Of a stretch of DNA of 64,000 nt, positions 36,489 to 45,697 are shown in pieces; position 1 is the stretch's first letter; each line of letters opens with the position of its first letter. The stretch spans positions 124,001-188,000 of the forward strand of contig WLIV01000001.1 of assembly GCA_009702045.1 (NCBI GenBank), given 5' to 3'. This DNA comes from Actinomycetota bacterium. Lineage in GTDB: Bacteria; Actinomycetota; Acidimicrobiia; Acidimicrobiales; Ilumatobacteraceae. The translations under genes and the position numbers were made by a program. The notes beneath the pieces are model-generated. The model saw only the letters and a list, made by a program, of their open reading frames with translations. It ran no database searches and had not been told where the DNA came from.

Positions 36489-37514
36489 TCACCAGCGGTT
36501 ACGTGCTTCTTCGGCGAACCCGCGGATGCCGGCGAACTCCACCGGCACACCATCGTCGCCGACGATCCGACCCGACCAGCTGCCGAAACACTGGTGGACC
36601 TCCATCTTCAACAACCCCAGGTCGGTGCAGTCGTAGCGATCGAACGTGGGTGTCAGCGTCACGTCGACCTGATCCGAGCCCGGTGTGCGCACGTGCCACG
36701 GCTGCATCGGGTCGTCCCACGAGTAGGTGAACTCGAGTTCCTCGCTGATCTTGGTGAGGTGCCCGTCGACGCACAACGCGTTCTCCGTCGCCCCGGTGCC
36801 GACGGTCCACTTGCCGCCGAACTGCAGGCCGACGATGCGGCCGTCGGTCGAATGCCCCGATGCCGCCGCCCAGTTCCAGCGGTTGCGGTAGGGCCAGATC
36901 CCGCGGCCGAGGTCCTGGACACCCCACGCGTCGTGAGCGGCATCGACCGCCCACGACTGCGAACCCACGGACACCGAGCCGACGGCCGGGCGTGTGTTCT
37001 GCTTCGACGTGAACTGGAACGTGCGATTGCTCCACGGGATCAGCACGTTGAGCGACTCGTGGCCGGACGGCTTGTCGACTGTGATGTCGACCTGGATCGA
37101 ACCGTCTCCGGTGTCCGGCGCCGACGCGACGAGGCGAGTGGCCCTGGGCAACTCCTCGATCTGCAGGTCGAGCGACGTGTGGTGCAGTGACACCGTGCCG
37201 GTGCACACCTCGTCGGGCAGGGCGAACCCGCGGGCGAAGGGCGACAACATCCCGGCTGTCCACTGGCGGCCGGTGGCGTGCTCCATCACCCACACGCTGG
37301 CCAGACCGGCGTAGTCGACATCCGCGTACACCAGCGACACGACCACTTCGTCGGTGATGACACACCAGTAGTCCCAGCGCTTCTTGCGTCCCCACCGATG
37401 GCGCAGGTTGGCTCGCAACATGGGTGATCGCGACCAACCGCGGGCGTCGGCGGAGAGCCGGCCGCGCTGGTCGCACAGGGCCACCGGCAGCGTGATCTCG
37501 CGCTCGCCCACCAC
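36489..37514 (-). CDS. DUF2804 domain-containing protein
   Basis: This 341-residue protein matches DUF2804: 'GEREITLPVALCDQRGRLSADARGWSRSPMLRANLRHRWGRKKRWDYWCVI' at the start, 'YRNRWNWAAASG' in the middle and 'HQCFGSWSGRIVGDDGVPVEFAGIRGFAEEARNRW' at the end. The all-beta composition and Trp-rich motifs resemble proteins that bind hydrophobic ligands, but no function is established. It begins with tandem GTG codons (37514 or 37511) five bases after the lysS stop, so it is co-transcribed with lysS. Confidence 0.8.
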   Translation of the reverse strand: MVGEREITLPVALCDQRGRLSADARGWSRSPMLRANLRHRWGRKKRWDYWCVITDEVVVSLVYADVDYAGLASVWVMEHATGRQWTAGMLSPFARGFALPDEVCTGTVSLHHTSLDLQIEELPRATRLVASAPDTGDGSIQVDITVDKPSGHESLNVLIPWSNRTFQFTSKQNTRPAVGSVSVGSQSWAVDAAHDAWGVQDLGRGIWPYRNRWNWAAASGHSTDGRIVGLQFGGKWTVGTGATENALCVDGHLTKISEELEFTYSWDDPMQPWHVRTPGSDQVDVTLTPTFDRYDCTDLGLLKMEVHQCFGSWSGRIVGDDGVPVEFAGIRGFAEEARNRW

Positions 37515-37519
37515 AGTGC

Positions 37520-39094
37520 TCAGAACTGCTCGGGCCGCAGCGTCGGGAACAGGATGACTTCCTTGATCGAGTGCACGCCGGCGATGAGCATGGCCACGCG
37601 GTCCATGCCGATTCCCAGGCCGCCGGTGGGTGGCAGGCCGTACTCGAGCGCACGGAGGTAGTCCTCGTCGACCGAACCCGCCTCGGCATCGCCGGCGTCC
37701 TTTGCTGCCTGCTCGTCCATGAAGCGGGCACGCTGTTCGACGGGATCGTTCAACTCGCTGTAGCCGTTGGCCAGTTCGCGAGCGCCCACGAACAACTCGA
37801 AGCGCTCCGTGAGGTACGGATCGTGCCGATCTTGTCTGGCGAGAGGGCTGATCTCCACAGGGTGACCGGTGACGAACGTGGGGGCGATGAGCGTGTGCTC
37901 GGCAGTGTGTTCGAACAGCTCCTCGATGATCTTGCCCGAACCCCAGCGCGGCGACACGGAGATGCCGTGCTCGGTCGCCAGCTTGCGCAGATCCTCGACG
38001 GGCTGCGACGGGTGCACCTCGACCCCCGTCGCCTCGGCCACGAGGTCGATCATGCGTACCCGGCGCCACGGCTGGGCAAGGTCGTGCACCAGCTCGACAT
38101 CGGGACCGTAGATGGTGACCACGGAGGTGCCGGTGGCGTCGATCGCGGCTTGAGTGATGAGACGCTCGGTGGTCTCGATCATCTCGCTGTAGTCGGCGAA
38201 CGCCTGGTACAGCTCCATCATCGTGAACTCGGGGTTGTGGCGAGTGCTGATGCCCTCGTTGCGGAAGATGCGTCCGATCTCGAACACGCGCTCCATACCG
38301 CCGACGATGAGTCGCTTGAGGTGCAGTTCGAGTGCGATCCGTAGGTACAGCTGCATGTCGAGCGTGTTGTGGTGCGTGATGAACGGGCGGGCATGCGCGC
38401 CGCCGGCCTCGACGTGCAGCACCGGCGTCTCGACCTCGATGAAGCCGCGGCCGTGAAGCGTGCGCCGGAAGCTGGCAATGATCTCGTGGCGGATACGGAA
38501 CGCGCGGCGGGCGTCTTCGTTGACAATGAGGTCGGCGTACCGTTGGCGGAAGCGGGTATCGGTGTCCGTGAGGCCATGCCATTTGTCGGGCATCGGGCGC
38601 ACGGCCTTGGACAGCAGTTCACAACGCTGCACCTTCACGCTGAGCTCACCCTTGCGGGTGGTCATGACGGTTCCGTGCACTCCCACCCAGTCGCCGAGGT
38701 CGAGACCCTTGAATGACTCGAACGGATCGTCTCCGACGACGGCCTTGGAAACGAATAGTTGCACCTCTCCGTCGCGGTCGCGCATGGTGGCGAAGACGAG
38801 CTTGCCGCCGTCGCGCGACAGCATGATGCGCCCGGCAATGGCTACTTCGAAGTCGGTCTCGACTCCCGCCTCAAGTCCGCCGTGCAGCTCGCGCAGCTCG
38901 GCCAGCGTGTGGGTGCGGTCGAAGCGATACGGGTACGGGTTGCCGCCGGCAGCCCGCACGTCGTCGACCTTCTGCAGCCGCTTGGCCTTCTCGGCCACCA
39001 AACCGCTGCCGCCGACCGAGTCGTCGAGCTCGTCGTCCGCCGGGTCGACCGCAGGGTCGCCGGACGTGGTGGGAAGGGTGTCGTCGCTGCTCAC
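37520..39094 (-). CDS. lysS: Lysyl-tRNA synthetase, class II
   Basis: This 524-residue protein has an N-terminal OB fold for anticodon binding (about residues 75-180, VAIAGRIMLSRDGGKLVFATMRDRDGEVQLFV) and a class II catalytic domain with motif 1 'FIEVETPVLHVEAGGAHARPFITHHN', motif 2 'FEIGRIFRNEGISTRHNPEFTMMELYQAFAD' and motif 3 'LPPTGGLGIGMDRVAMLIAGV'. A Ser/Asp-rich N-terminal extension of about 45 residues is present. GTG 39094 is chosen because TACCGT (39104-39109, minus strand) lies nine bases upstream; the frame is open further but reads as low-complexity sequence. Confidence 0.93.
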   Translation of the reverse strand: MSSDDTLPTTSGDPAVDPADDELDDSVGGSGLVAEKAKRLQKVDDVRAAGGNPYPYRFDRTHTLAELRELHGGLEAGVETDFEVAIAGRIMLSRDGGKLVFATMRDRDGEVQLFVSKAVVGDDPFESFKGLDLGDWVGVHGTVMTTRKGELSVKVQRCELLSKAVRPMPDKWHGLTDTDTRFRQRYADLIVNEDARRAFRIRHEIIASFRRTLHGRGFIEVETPVLHVEAGGAHARPFITHHNTLDMQLYLRIALELHLKRLIVGGMERVFEIGRIFRNEGISTRHNPEFTMMELYQAFADYSEMIETTERLITQAAIDATGTSVVTIYGPDVELVHDLAQPWRRVRMIDLVAEATGVEVHPSQPVEDLRKLATEHGISVSPRWGSGKIIEELFEHTAEHTLIAPTFVTGHPVEISPLARQDRHDPYLTERFELFVGARELANGYSELNDPVEQRARFMDEQAAKDAGDAEAGSVDEDYLRALEYGLPPTGGLGIGMDRVAMLIAGVHSIKEVILFPTLRPEQF

Positions 39095-39198
39095 AATCAG
39101 GGAACGGTAGTGGCTGGCGGTCGCCAATCCCCGGTTCGATTCGTCACACGCTGGACACCGCTGCGCGAGGGTGCCCGCAGCAGATCCGACCTCGCTGG

Positions 39199-39204
39199 TA
39201 GGGT
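39199..39204 (+). promoter_or_regulatory. Predicted -10 hexamer of the M15-type peptidase gene
   Basis: TAGGGT at 39199-39204 is followed by a leader of about 25-30 bases with a Shine-Dalgarno-like CAGGAG (39228-39233) before the ATG at 39238, in contrast to the leaderless pattern of most neighbours. Confidence 0.45.
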
Positions 39205-39237
39205 TCACCCGGCGGGGCCGCACGACAGGAGTTCTGG

Positions 39238-40641
39238 ATGAGTCGACGCAATCGCGCTGCGAGACTTGCCATTCTGTTGGGTTGTGTCCTCTCGGTGGGA
39301 CTCGATCGGGCGCAAGCTGGTTCGCCACAGGACATCGGTGCCATCAGCGCTCCGGCGGTGCCGCTGCAGCTTGCAGTGGCCGGAACACCCGGCTCGGTCG
39401 ACGTCGTCTCCATCGCCCAGCGCGGCACGCTCAGCGCCGCCACGATCAACGGAGCCACCGATGCCGCAGTCGCGAGCGGCGGCACGGCAGTGGCGGGTCG
39501 CGGATTCCAAATTGGGCTGCGCCGTGTACTGCGTGGAGCGACGGTGGTGCAGCAATCCTTCGGCGACGGCTGGGGTTTCCCGATGTCGGTGACCGCGCTG
39601 CCACTCGACGCCGTCCGGGCCGTGATGGGCCGTGCCATTGCCGGCACCGTCGGTCCGGGGTTCCTCGTGATGGGGAAGACCACGGCAGACATGCGTGGCG
39701 CCCAGGCGGGAGATCAGGTCGAGCTCATTTCCGCCTCCGGCGCGATCGCCACGTTCTGGATCGGTCGGGTCGTGCCCGACGACGAGATCGGCGGCACCGA
39801 GATCCTGATGACCACCGATGTCGCGAATGCACTCGGCATCACGACCAATACACGAGTCCTGATCTTCGGCAACTTCGCCCGCCAGACGCTCGATTACCTG
39901 CTCGCAGTCGTCGGCCTGCTGGGTAACCCCAACGTGCAGGTGTGGCACTCGTGGGACGCTCCCACGGCCGACGGGGTGTTGAGCCTGCTGCAGACGAAAC
40001 AGGTGATGGGCGAGTTCGACCTCAACTACGCGCAACTCGTCGCCGGCAGCGTATGGGTCGATCGCAACGAGGGCTGGACCCAGACCCACCTGCGACCCCG
40101 CGAGCCGTACCCCACCGGGATTGTGGCCCGCTGCCACAACGTGATCCACAGCGACCTCCTGGCAGCACTTGCCGAGGTGGCCGACCTGGCTATCACGTAC
40201 CCCGAACTGGTGAACGTCAACACCAATCCAGCGTCGCAGTCCACTGGGCTCGACATCGCCAACACCAACTCCTCTGGTGGCTGCGCCACACCGCACACGG
40301 CCCGCCTGTCGCGCACCGGTATCAGTACCGGCATCGTGTCCAGGCACTCGTGGGGTATGGCGCTCGACACCAGCACGGCTGCCAACTGCCAAGGCTGCAT
40401 TCCAGTCATGGACTGCCGCATCGTGCGCATCTTCCGCAAGCACAACTTCGCCTGGGGCGGCAGCTTCCTGACCCCCGACGGTATGCACTTCGAATGGGTC
40501 GGAGAACGCCGCGACCTCGTGCAGAACCCGAAGTCGCCGTGCCCCAACCTCACACCGCCGGTGGTGCAGAGTTTGAGTCCGCCGCCACCTCGTTCGGATC
40601 TCAGCCTGCTGTTCGCCGACGACGGGTGGGCCGGCGAGTAA
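39238..40641 (+). CDS. Secreted M15 (VanY-like) D-Ala-D-Ala carboxypeptidase family protein
   Basis: This 467-residue protein has a signal peptide (SRRNRAARLAILLGCVLSVGL, cleavage after RAQA). The N-terminal half (about residues 35-250) has no clear family. The C-terminal part contains the M15 zinc motif: 'IVSRHSWGMALDTSTAAN' supplies the first His and Asp and 'TPDGMHFEWVG' the last His. These enzymes cleave the terminal D-Ala-D-Ala of peptidoglycan stems. A Pro/Ser-rich tail ends the protein. A wall-remodelling role fits; the N-terminal part may serve as a partner or wall-binding module. Confidence 0.8.
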   Translation: MSRRNRAARLAILLGCVLSVGLDRAQAGSPQDIGAISAPAVPLQLAVAGTPGSVDVVSIAQRGTLSAATINGATDAAVASGGTAVAGRGFQIGLRRVLRGATVVQQSFGDGWGFPMSVTALPLDAVRAVMGRAIAGTVGPGFLVMGKTTADMRGAQAGDQVELISASGAIATFWIGRVVPDDEIGGTEILMTTDVANALGITTNTRVLIFGNFARQTLDYLLAVVGLLGNPNVQVWHSWDAPTADGVLSLLQTKQVMGEFDLNYAQLVAGSVWVDRNEGWTQTHLRPREPYPTGIVARCHNVIHSDLLAALAEVADLAITYPELVNVNTNPASQSTGLDIANTNSSGGCATPHTARLSRTGISTGIVSRHSWGMALDTSTAANCQGCIPVMDCRIVRIFRKHNFAWGGSFLTPDGMHFEWVGERRDLVQNPKSPCPNLTPPVVQSLSPPPPRSDLSLLFADDGWAGE

Positions 40642-40674
40642 CCGGTACGAATGTGGGGGGATAGCCTCAACGCC

Positions 40675-42072
40675 GTGGCGACTCGATTCGTGATCATCGG
40701 TGGTGGACCGGCGGGCAACACGGCGGCAACGCATGCGGCCCGGCTTGGGGCGGAGGTCACGCTCATCGAGCGCGACGTGATCGGCGGTGCGGCCCACCTG
40801 TGGGACTGCATCCCGTCCAAGACGATGATCGCCACCGGCGCTGCCATCGCTCAGTCGCGCAAGATGGAGGGCATGGGCCTCGAGCAGGCCGCGGCCGAAG
40901 CAGAGGTCGACGTCGATGCGCTCACCGAGCGCATCGAGAGCATCAAGACGCGTCTGCAGCGTGGCACCACCAACCTGTTGACGAGTCAGGGTGTGAACCT
41001 CGTGAAGGGGACGGCCCGAATGCTGTCACCGCACGACGTCGAGATCACCACCACCGACGAGCAGGGCAACCCGAACGTCTACACCGTGTATGCCGACGCA
41101 GTGCTGTTGGCCACCGGCAGTCGCCCGCGCATCCCCGAGTGGTGCCGCCCTGACGGCGAGCGGATCCTCACCACTCGCGACTGCTACCCGCCCAAGACGT
41201 TCCCCGAGAGCATCACCGTCGTGGGGTCGGGCGTCACCGGTGTGGAGTTCGTGCACATGTTCGCCTCCTTCGGCGCCAAAGTGACGCTGGTCGTCAGCCG
41301 CCAGCAGGTGCTGCCCAGCAAAGACCCTGAGGTCGCCGCCGTCCTCGAGGGCAACTTTCTCCAGCGTGGTGTGCACCTGTTGAAGGGTGCTCGCGCTACG
41401 TCCATCGAGCGCGAGGTCAACGAGGCCGGTGTCGAAGAGGTCGTGGTGCGGTGCGACGACGGTCGCGTGGTGCGCAGTTCGCATGCCGTATTGGCCATCG
41501 GTTCGGTTCCCAACACCAACGACCTCGGCCTCGACGCTGCGGGAGTCGAACTTGACCGCAACGGCTACGTCACCATCGACCGCCACTGCCAGAGCAACGT
41601 CGGCCACATCTACGCCGCAGGCGACATCAGCGGCAAGCTGCCGCTGTCGTCGGTTGCCAGCATGCAGGGCCGCAAGGTGGCCGAGCACGTGCTGGGGATG
41701 CAGAAGATGTCGCACCGCCATCTCGACTACGACAAAGCCGCCAGCGCCATCTTCACCGAGCCCGAGATCGCCGACGTCGGCCTTGCCGAAGGCGACGCAT
41801 TCGCCGTCGGTCGCAAGATCCGCGTCACCAAGGTGCCCTTCAGCAGCACCCCCAAGGCGCTGATCAACAACGACTGGCGCGGGTTCGTGAAGATCATCAG
41901 CGACCCCGCCACCGGTGTCGTGCTCGGTGGCTCGATCGTGGGTCTCCACGCAGCGGAACTGATCAGCGTGATCGCCATCGCGGTCACGGCCAACCTGAAG
42001 GTCACCGACATTGTCGAGAGCCTGCTGGTGCATCCGGCGCTCGCAGAGGCACTGGCCGAAGCTGCCGAATAG
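40675..42072 (+). CDS. lpdA: LpdA-like FAD pyridine-nucleotide oxidoreductase (NAD(P)H-quinone dehydrogenase type)
   Basis: This 465-residue flavoprotein has the FAD motif 'FVIIGGGPAGNTAATHAARLGAEVTLIE', the NAD(P) motif 'ITVVGSGVTGVEFVHMFASFGAKVTLV' and 'GHIYAAGDISG'. The redox-disulfide segment reads GGAAHLWDCIPSK and has one Cys instead of the C-x4-C pair of lipoamide dehydrogenases. The mycobacterial LpdA (Rv3303c) also lacks the pair and acts as a quinone reductase. The C-terminal HPALAE keeps the His-Glu dyad. GTG 40675 is chosen because TAGCCT (40662-40667) lies seven bases upstream; ATG 40651 is the alternative. Confidence 0.87.
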   Translation: MATRFVIIGGGPAGNTAATHAARLGAEVTLIERDVIGGAAHLWDCIPSKTMIATGAAIAQSRKMEGMGLEQAAAEAEVDVDALTERIESIKTRLQRGTTNLLTSQGVNLVKGTARMLSPHDVEITTTDEQGNPNVYTVYADAVLLATGSRPRIPEWCRPDGERILTTRDCYPPKTFPESITVVGSGVTGVEFVHMFASFGAKVTLVVSRQQVLPSKDPEVAAVLEGNFLQRGVHLLKGARATSIEREVNEAGVEEVVVRCDDGRVVRSSHAVLAIGSVPNTNDLGLDAAGVELDRNGYVTIDRHCQSNVGHIYAAGDISGKLPLSSVASMQGRKVAEHVLGMQKMSHRHLDYDKAASAIFTEPEIADVGLAEGDAFAVGRKIRVTKVPFSSTPKALINNDWRGFVKIISDPATGVVLGGSIVGLHAAELISVIAIAVTANLKVTDIVESLLVHPALAEALAEAAE

Positions 42073-42094
42073 GCACCTTGCCCCGGACGCGACA

Positions 42095-42116
42095 GTGGCC
42101 CGCCGGAGCGGGCCAC
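42095..42116. terminator. Hairpin between convergent lpdA and the carboxylase gene
   Basis: GTGGCCCGC-CGGA-GCGGGCCAC is a perfect 9-bp GC-rich stem with a four-base loop, 23 bases past the lpdA stop and 29 bases past the stop of the converging carboxylase. No T-run follows on either strand, so it resembles the non-canonical bidirectional terminators common in actinobacteria. Confidence 0.6.
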
Positions 42117-42144
42117 CTTCGCAGATTCGGGACTCAGCGAGCGG

Positions 42145-43908
42145 TCACTCGATGACGACGACGACGTCGCCAGCGCCGACGGTGTCGCCGGCCTTGACCT
42201 TGATCTCCTTGACCTTGCCGGCCTTTTCGGCGGTGATCTGGTTCTCCATCTTCATCGCCTCGAGCACGACGACGGCCTGACCAATCTCGACGTCGGAACC
42301 GACTTCGACGAGCACCTTCACGATGGTTCCCTGCATGGGCACTTCGACGTTGCCGCTGCCGGCGCCGGCGGCGGCGCCGTGGCTGCCACCCGAACGGGCG
42401 GCCTTCTTGGCCTTGGCCGGGCCGGCGGCCACGGTCTGGCCTTCAGGCACCCACATCTTCACGTTGAAGCGCTTACCGTTGACCTCGACCATGGTGGTGC
42501 GCTCCACGAGCGGGTCGTCGCCCTCGGCGGCAGCGACTGGCTTGACGGTCTCGATACCGGACAGGTCGAGCTTCTCCTCGACCCACTTGGTGGAGTGCTC
42601 CATCGCCTGGAAGTCGGGGTGACGCAGGATGGCGAGGTCGGCCGGGATCGTGGTGGCGATGCCCTCGATCACCATCTCTTCGAGTGCACGAATAGTGCGA
42701 GCGATGGCGGTGGGGCGATCCTTGCCCCACACGATCAGCTTGCCCACGAGGTTGTCGTAGTACTGGCTGATCGTGTCGCCGGACTCGTAACCGGCGTCGA
42801 AGCGGATACCGAAGCCGTCCGGCGGGACGAGCTTGGTGATGTCGCCGGGCGACGGCAGGAACTTGCCGCCGGCCGGGTTCTCGGCGTTGATGCGTACCTC
42901 GATGCCGTGACCGCGGCGCTGGGCGGCGACCTCAGCCTGGGTCATCGGCAGGTGTTCGCCGCTGGCGACGCGGATCTGCCACTCGACGAGGTCGATTCCA
43001 GTGATCACTTCGGTGACCGGATGCTCGACCTGCAGACGGGTGTTCATCTCCAGGAAGAAGAAGTCGCCATCCTGATAGATGAACTCGACGGTGCCGGCGT
43101 TGAAGTAGCCGACGGCCTTGGCAGCCAAGATCGCAGCTGCGCCCATCGCCTCTTCGATCCCTTCGCCCATGCCGACCGAGGGGGCCTCCTCGATGAGCTT
43201 CTGGTGACGGCGTTGGGCTGAGCAGTCGCGGGTGCTGACCCAGACGACCTCGCCGAACTGGTCGCCGACGACCTGCACTTCTACGTGGCGCGGCCAGGTG
43301 AGGTAACGCTCGAGGTAGATCTCGTCGCGGCCGAAGAACGCCTTCGACTCGCGCTGTGCGGAGTCCATGGCTTCCTGAACTTCTTCGTCGCTGCGCACGA
43401 CCTTCATGCCGCGACCGCCGCCACCAAACGCCGCCTTGATCGCGATCGGATAACCGAACTCGGCACCGAACGCGTGGATCTCGCTGACGTCCTTGACGAA
43501 CTCGGTGGTGCCGGGAACGATCGGGCAACCGCCGCGCAGGGCGGCCTTGCGCGAGCTGACCTTGTCGCCCATCTCGTCGATGGCGGCCGGGGGCGGCCCG
43601 ATGAAGGCGACACCCATCTCGGTGATTGCGCGGGCGAAGTCGGCGTTCTCGCTGAAGAAGCCGTACCCCGGGTGCACACCGTCGGCGCCGCTCTGCTTAA
43701 TGGCGTCGAGGATGGCCTCGGTGTTGAGGTAACTCTCGGCAGCGGTTTGGCCGCCGAGCGCGTAGGCCTCGTCGGCGAGTCGGACATGGAGGGCATTGCG
43801 GTCGAGTTCGCTGTAGACCGCGACGGTCTTGATACCGAGTTCCCGGGCGGCCCGGATAACTCGTACAGCGATCTCTCCACGGTTGGCGATCAGGATCTTT
43901 TTCAGCAC
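42145..43908 (-). CDS. accA: Acyl-CoA carboxylase alpha subunit (biotin carboxylase plus BCCP)
   Basis: The fused biotin-carboxylase/BCCP protein of about 587 residues begins 'KKILIANRGEIAVRVIRAARELG'. It carries an ATP-grasp glycine loop 'AAFGGGGRGMKVV', 'EMNTRLQVEHPVTE' and a C-terminal biotinyl domain with EAMKMEN, whose Lys (about residue 553) receives biotin. An Ala/Gly/Lys-rich linker joins the parts. It carboxylates biotin for acetyl- or propionyl-CoA carboxylase; the carboxyltransferase subunit is elsewhere. GTG 43908 fits the family N-terminus best; TTG 43917 is also in frame. The divergent birA, 19 bases away, should biotinylate it. Confidence 0.93.
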   Translation of the reverse strand: MLKKILIANRGEIAVRVIRAARELGIKTVAVYSELDRNALHVRLADEAYALGGQTAAESYLNTEAILDAIKQSGADGVHPGYGFFSENADFARAITEMGVAFIGPPPAAIDEMGDKVSSRKAALRGGCPIVPGTTEFVKDVSEIHAFGAEFGYPIAIKAAFGGGGRGMKVVRSDEEVQEAMDSAQRESKAFFGRDEIYLERYLTWPRHVEVQVVGDQFGEVVWVSTRDCSAQRRHQKLIEEAPSVGMGEGIEEAMGAAAILAAKAVGYFNAGTVEFIYQDGDFFFLEMNTRLQVEHPVTEVITGIDLVEWQIRVASGEHLPMTQAEVAAQRRGHGIEVRINAENPAGGKFLPSPGDITKLVPPDGFGIRFDAGYESGDTISQYYDNLVGKLIVWGKDRPTAIARTIRALEEMVIEGIATTIPADLAILRHPDFQAMEHSTKWVEEKLDLSGIETVKPVAAAEGDDPLVERTTMVEVNGKRFNVKMWVPEGQTVAAGPAKAKKAARSGGSHGAAAGAGSGNVEVPMQGTIVKVLVEVGSDVEIGQAVVVLEAMKMENQITAEKAGKVKEIKVKAGDTVGAGDVVVVIE

Positions 43909-43927
43909 AGATGGCAATCTTTACGGA

Positions 43928-44647
43928 ATGGACACCCCAAATGCCACCTCGCTGTCCAATTGGCCGTTTCGCTGGCATGTCCAGGTGGTCGACGAGACCG
44001 GAAGTACGAACGCTGATCTGCTGGCTGCAGCCGCTGCCGGCGCTCCAGATCGATCGGTGCTCGTGGCCCGCCACCAGACCGCGGGTCGAGGTCGGCTTGA
44101 TCGTCGGTGGGACGCGCCCGCTGGCGCGAACCTGCTGGTGTCATTGCTGTTCCGCGAGATTCCGGCCGATCCACACGTGCTGACGCAACGCGTGGCGTTG
44201 GCGGCCGCAGTCGCGTGCGAGCGGCTTGCCGGAGTGCGACCGTCGCTGAAGTGGCCGAATGATCTGCTGCTCGACGATGTGAAACTGGCCGGGGTGTTGG
44301 CCCAGGCGTACCTCGGGCCGCATCCGGCGGTGGTGGTGGGCATTGGGATCAACGTCGGCTGGGCACCCGAAGGTGCGGCGCACGTGGGTCACGATGTGCA
44401 ACCGCTCGATCTGCTTGCTGAGATGCTGCGTGCCTATGACGACCTGCCCGAGGACGTGTGGCTGATGTATCGCGACCGCCTCGGCACGATCGGCCGTCGA
44501 GTGCGCGTGGAACTCCCTGACGGGATGGTGGAGGGCGTCGCTGTCGATGTCGACCCCGACGGGCAACTCGTGGTGGTGGACGATGCGGGCAAGAGTCGGC
44601 GGTTCGCAGTGGGCGACATCGTGCACCTGCGTATTGCCAGGGAGTGA
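43928..44647 (+). CDS. birA: Biotin-[acetyl-CoA-carboxylase] ligase BirA, class I (no HTH)
   Basis: This 239-residue protein contains 'VDETGSTNADLLAAAA', 'QTAGRGRLDRRWDAPAGANLLVSLLF', 'LKWPNDLLLDDVKLAGVLAQA' and 'VVGIGINVGWAP', the biotin-ligase core, plus a C-terminal SH3-like domain. It lacks the N-terminal helix-turn-helix of E. coli BirA, so it is a ligase but not a biotin-operon repressor. It makes biotinyl-AMP and transfers biotin to BCCP Lys residues, most obviously that of the divergent carboxylase next door. Confidence 0.92.
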   Translation: MDTPNATSLSNWPFRWHVQVVDETGSTNADLLAAAAAGAPDRSVLVARHQTAGRGRLDRRWDAPAGANLLVSLLFREIPADPHVLTQRVALAAAVACERLAGVRPSLKWPNDLLLDDVKLAGVLAQAYLGPHPAVVVGIGINVGWAPEGAAHVGHDVQPLDLLAEMLRAYDDLPEDVWLMYRDRLGTIGRRVRVELPDGMVEGVAVDVDPDGQLVVVDDAGKSRRFAVGDIVHLRIARE

Positions 44648-44683
44648 ACCATTCGCCACGTGGCGGAGCAGTACCCTCGGGCC

Positions 44684-45673
44684 GTGCTGGCGATCGACAC
44701 GACTCCGTTGCGTCGTCCCCGGCGCGCACGCGGCTTGCTGGTGGTGGCGCTGTGCACCACCGTGGCCGGTGCTGCCGGAACGTTCGCCGCTGCGCATCGA
44801 GCCGTTGGCGACGTGCCGCGAGTAAAGGCGGTTGCTGCGGTGCTGAGCCAGAACAGCTCAGTCGTCGACAACTACCTTCTGGTCGGCAGCGACAGCCGAG
44901 CCGCGGGTGACCCCAACACGGGAGGCACGGCTGGCGATGTCACCGGCAACCGCAGCGACACGATCATGGTGCTGCGTATCGACCGCAACAGCGGCCATGC
45001 CGCACTGCTCTCTATTCCGCGCGACCTCTACGTCACGACATCGGCTCGCACGGGTCGAATCAACGGTGCCTACAACGACGGCGCGGCTGCGCTGGTGACT
45101 GCGGTCCAGGAAGCGCTGCAGCTCCCGGTCCATCACTACGTGGAGATCGATTTCTCCGGTTTCAGGACGCTCGTCGACGCGCTGGGTGGTGTGGTGGTGT
45201 GCTTCGACTTGCCTGCTCGCGACAAGAACACCGGTCTCGACATCCCGGTCGCCGGTTGTCACTTGCTGAACGGCACTTCGGCGTTGGCGTACGCGCGGAG
45301 CCGTCACTATGAAGAGTTGCTCGATGGCACCTGGAACGAAGACCCCACGAGCGACCTGGGTCGCTCGCGACGGCAGCGCGATTTCGTCAATCGCACGCTG
45401 CGAACGGCACTCGACCGGGTGAAGTCTGATCCGTTCCAGGCGGGCAGCCTCGTGCATTCGATGGGGGCCGCGATTGCGATCGACGGCACTCTCGACCCGA
45501 TCGATGCTGCGTCCACATTGCGCACGGCGGTCGATGCTGGGCTGGTGACCTACTCGTTGCCAGTAGTGCCGAAGAAGATCGGCGGCGCCGATGTGCTCGT
45601 GCTGGGCGATGGCGCCGACGCAGTGCTGAACTACTTCCGCGGCACCGGCCCCGAGCCCGCACCGGGTTCCTGA
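44684..45673 (+). CDS. LytR-CpsA-Psr (LCP) family glycopolymer ligase
   Basis: This protein of about 329 residues has a cytoplasmic basic N-terminus, one membrane segment (about residues 15-38), and an extracellular LCP domain: 'NYLLVGSDSRAAGD', 'NRSDTIMVLRIDRNSGHAALLSIPRDLYV', 'GRINGAYNDGAAALVTAVQE', and 'LNGTSALAYARSRHYEE' with its conserved Arg pair. LCP enzymes attach lipid-linked polymers such as teichoic acid or arabinogalactan to peptidoglycan. It heads the polysaccharide region. GTG 44684 is preferred because TACCCT (44672-44677) lies six bases upstream; GTG 44660, in frame, would place that hexamer inside the gene. Confidence 0.88.
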   Translation: MLAIDTTPLRRPRRARGLLVVALCTTVAGAAGTFAAAHRAVGDVPRVKAVAAVLSQNSSVVDNYLLVGSDSRAAGDPNTGGTAGDVTGNRSDTIMVLRIDRNSGHAALLSIPRDLYVTTSARTGRINGAYNDGAAALVTAVQEALQLPVHHYVEIDFSGFRTLVDALGGVVVCFDLPARDKNTGLDIPVAGCHLLNGTSALAYARSRHYEELLDGTWNEDPTSDLGRSRRQRDFVNRTLRTALDRVKSDPFQAGSLVHSMGAAIAIDGTLDPIDAASTLRTAVDAGLVTYSLPVVPKKIGGADVLVLGDGADAVLNYFRGTGPEPAPGS

Positions 45674-45697
45674 GCCCGGCGCGCCATACTTGGCACG

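Noticed and set aside
36489-38582. An N-terminal extension of the DUF2804 protein running through lysS
   Set aside because: The extension is another frame of lysS; the DUF2804 homology begins at the tandem GTG just after the lysS stop.
39095-39237. GGTTCGATTC upstream of lysS, reminiscent of a tRNA T-loop
   Set aside because: No acceptor stem, D-arm or anticodon arm can be formed around it; no tRNA was found elsewhere either.
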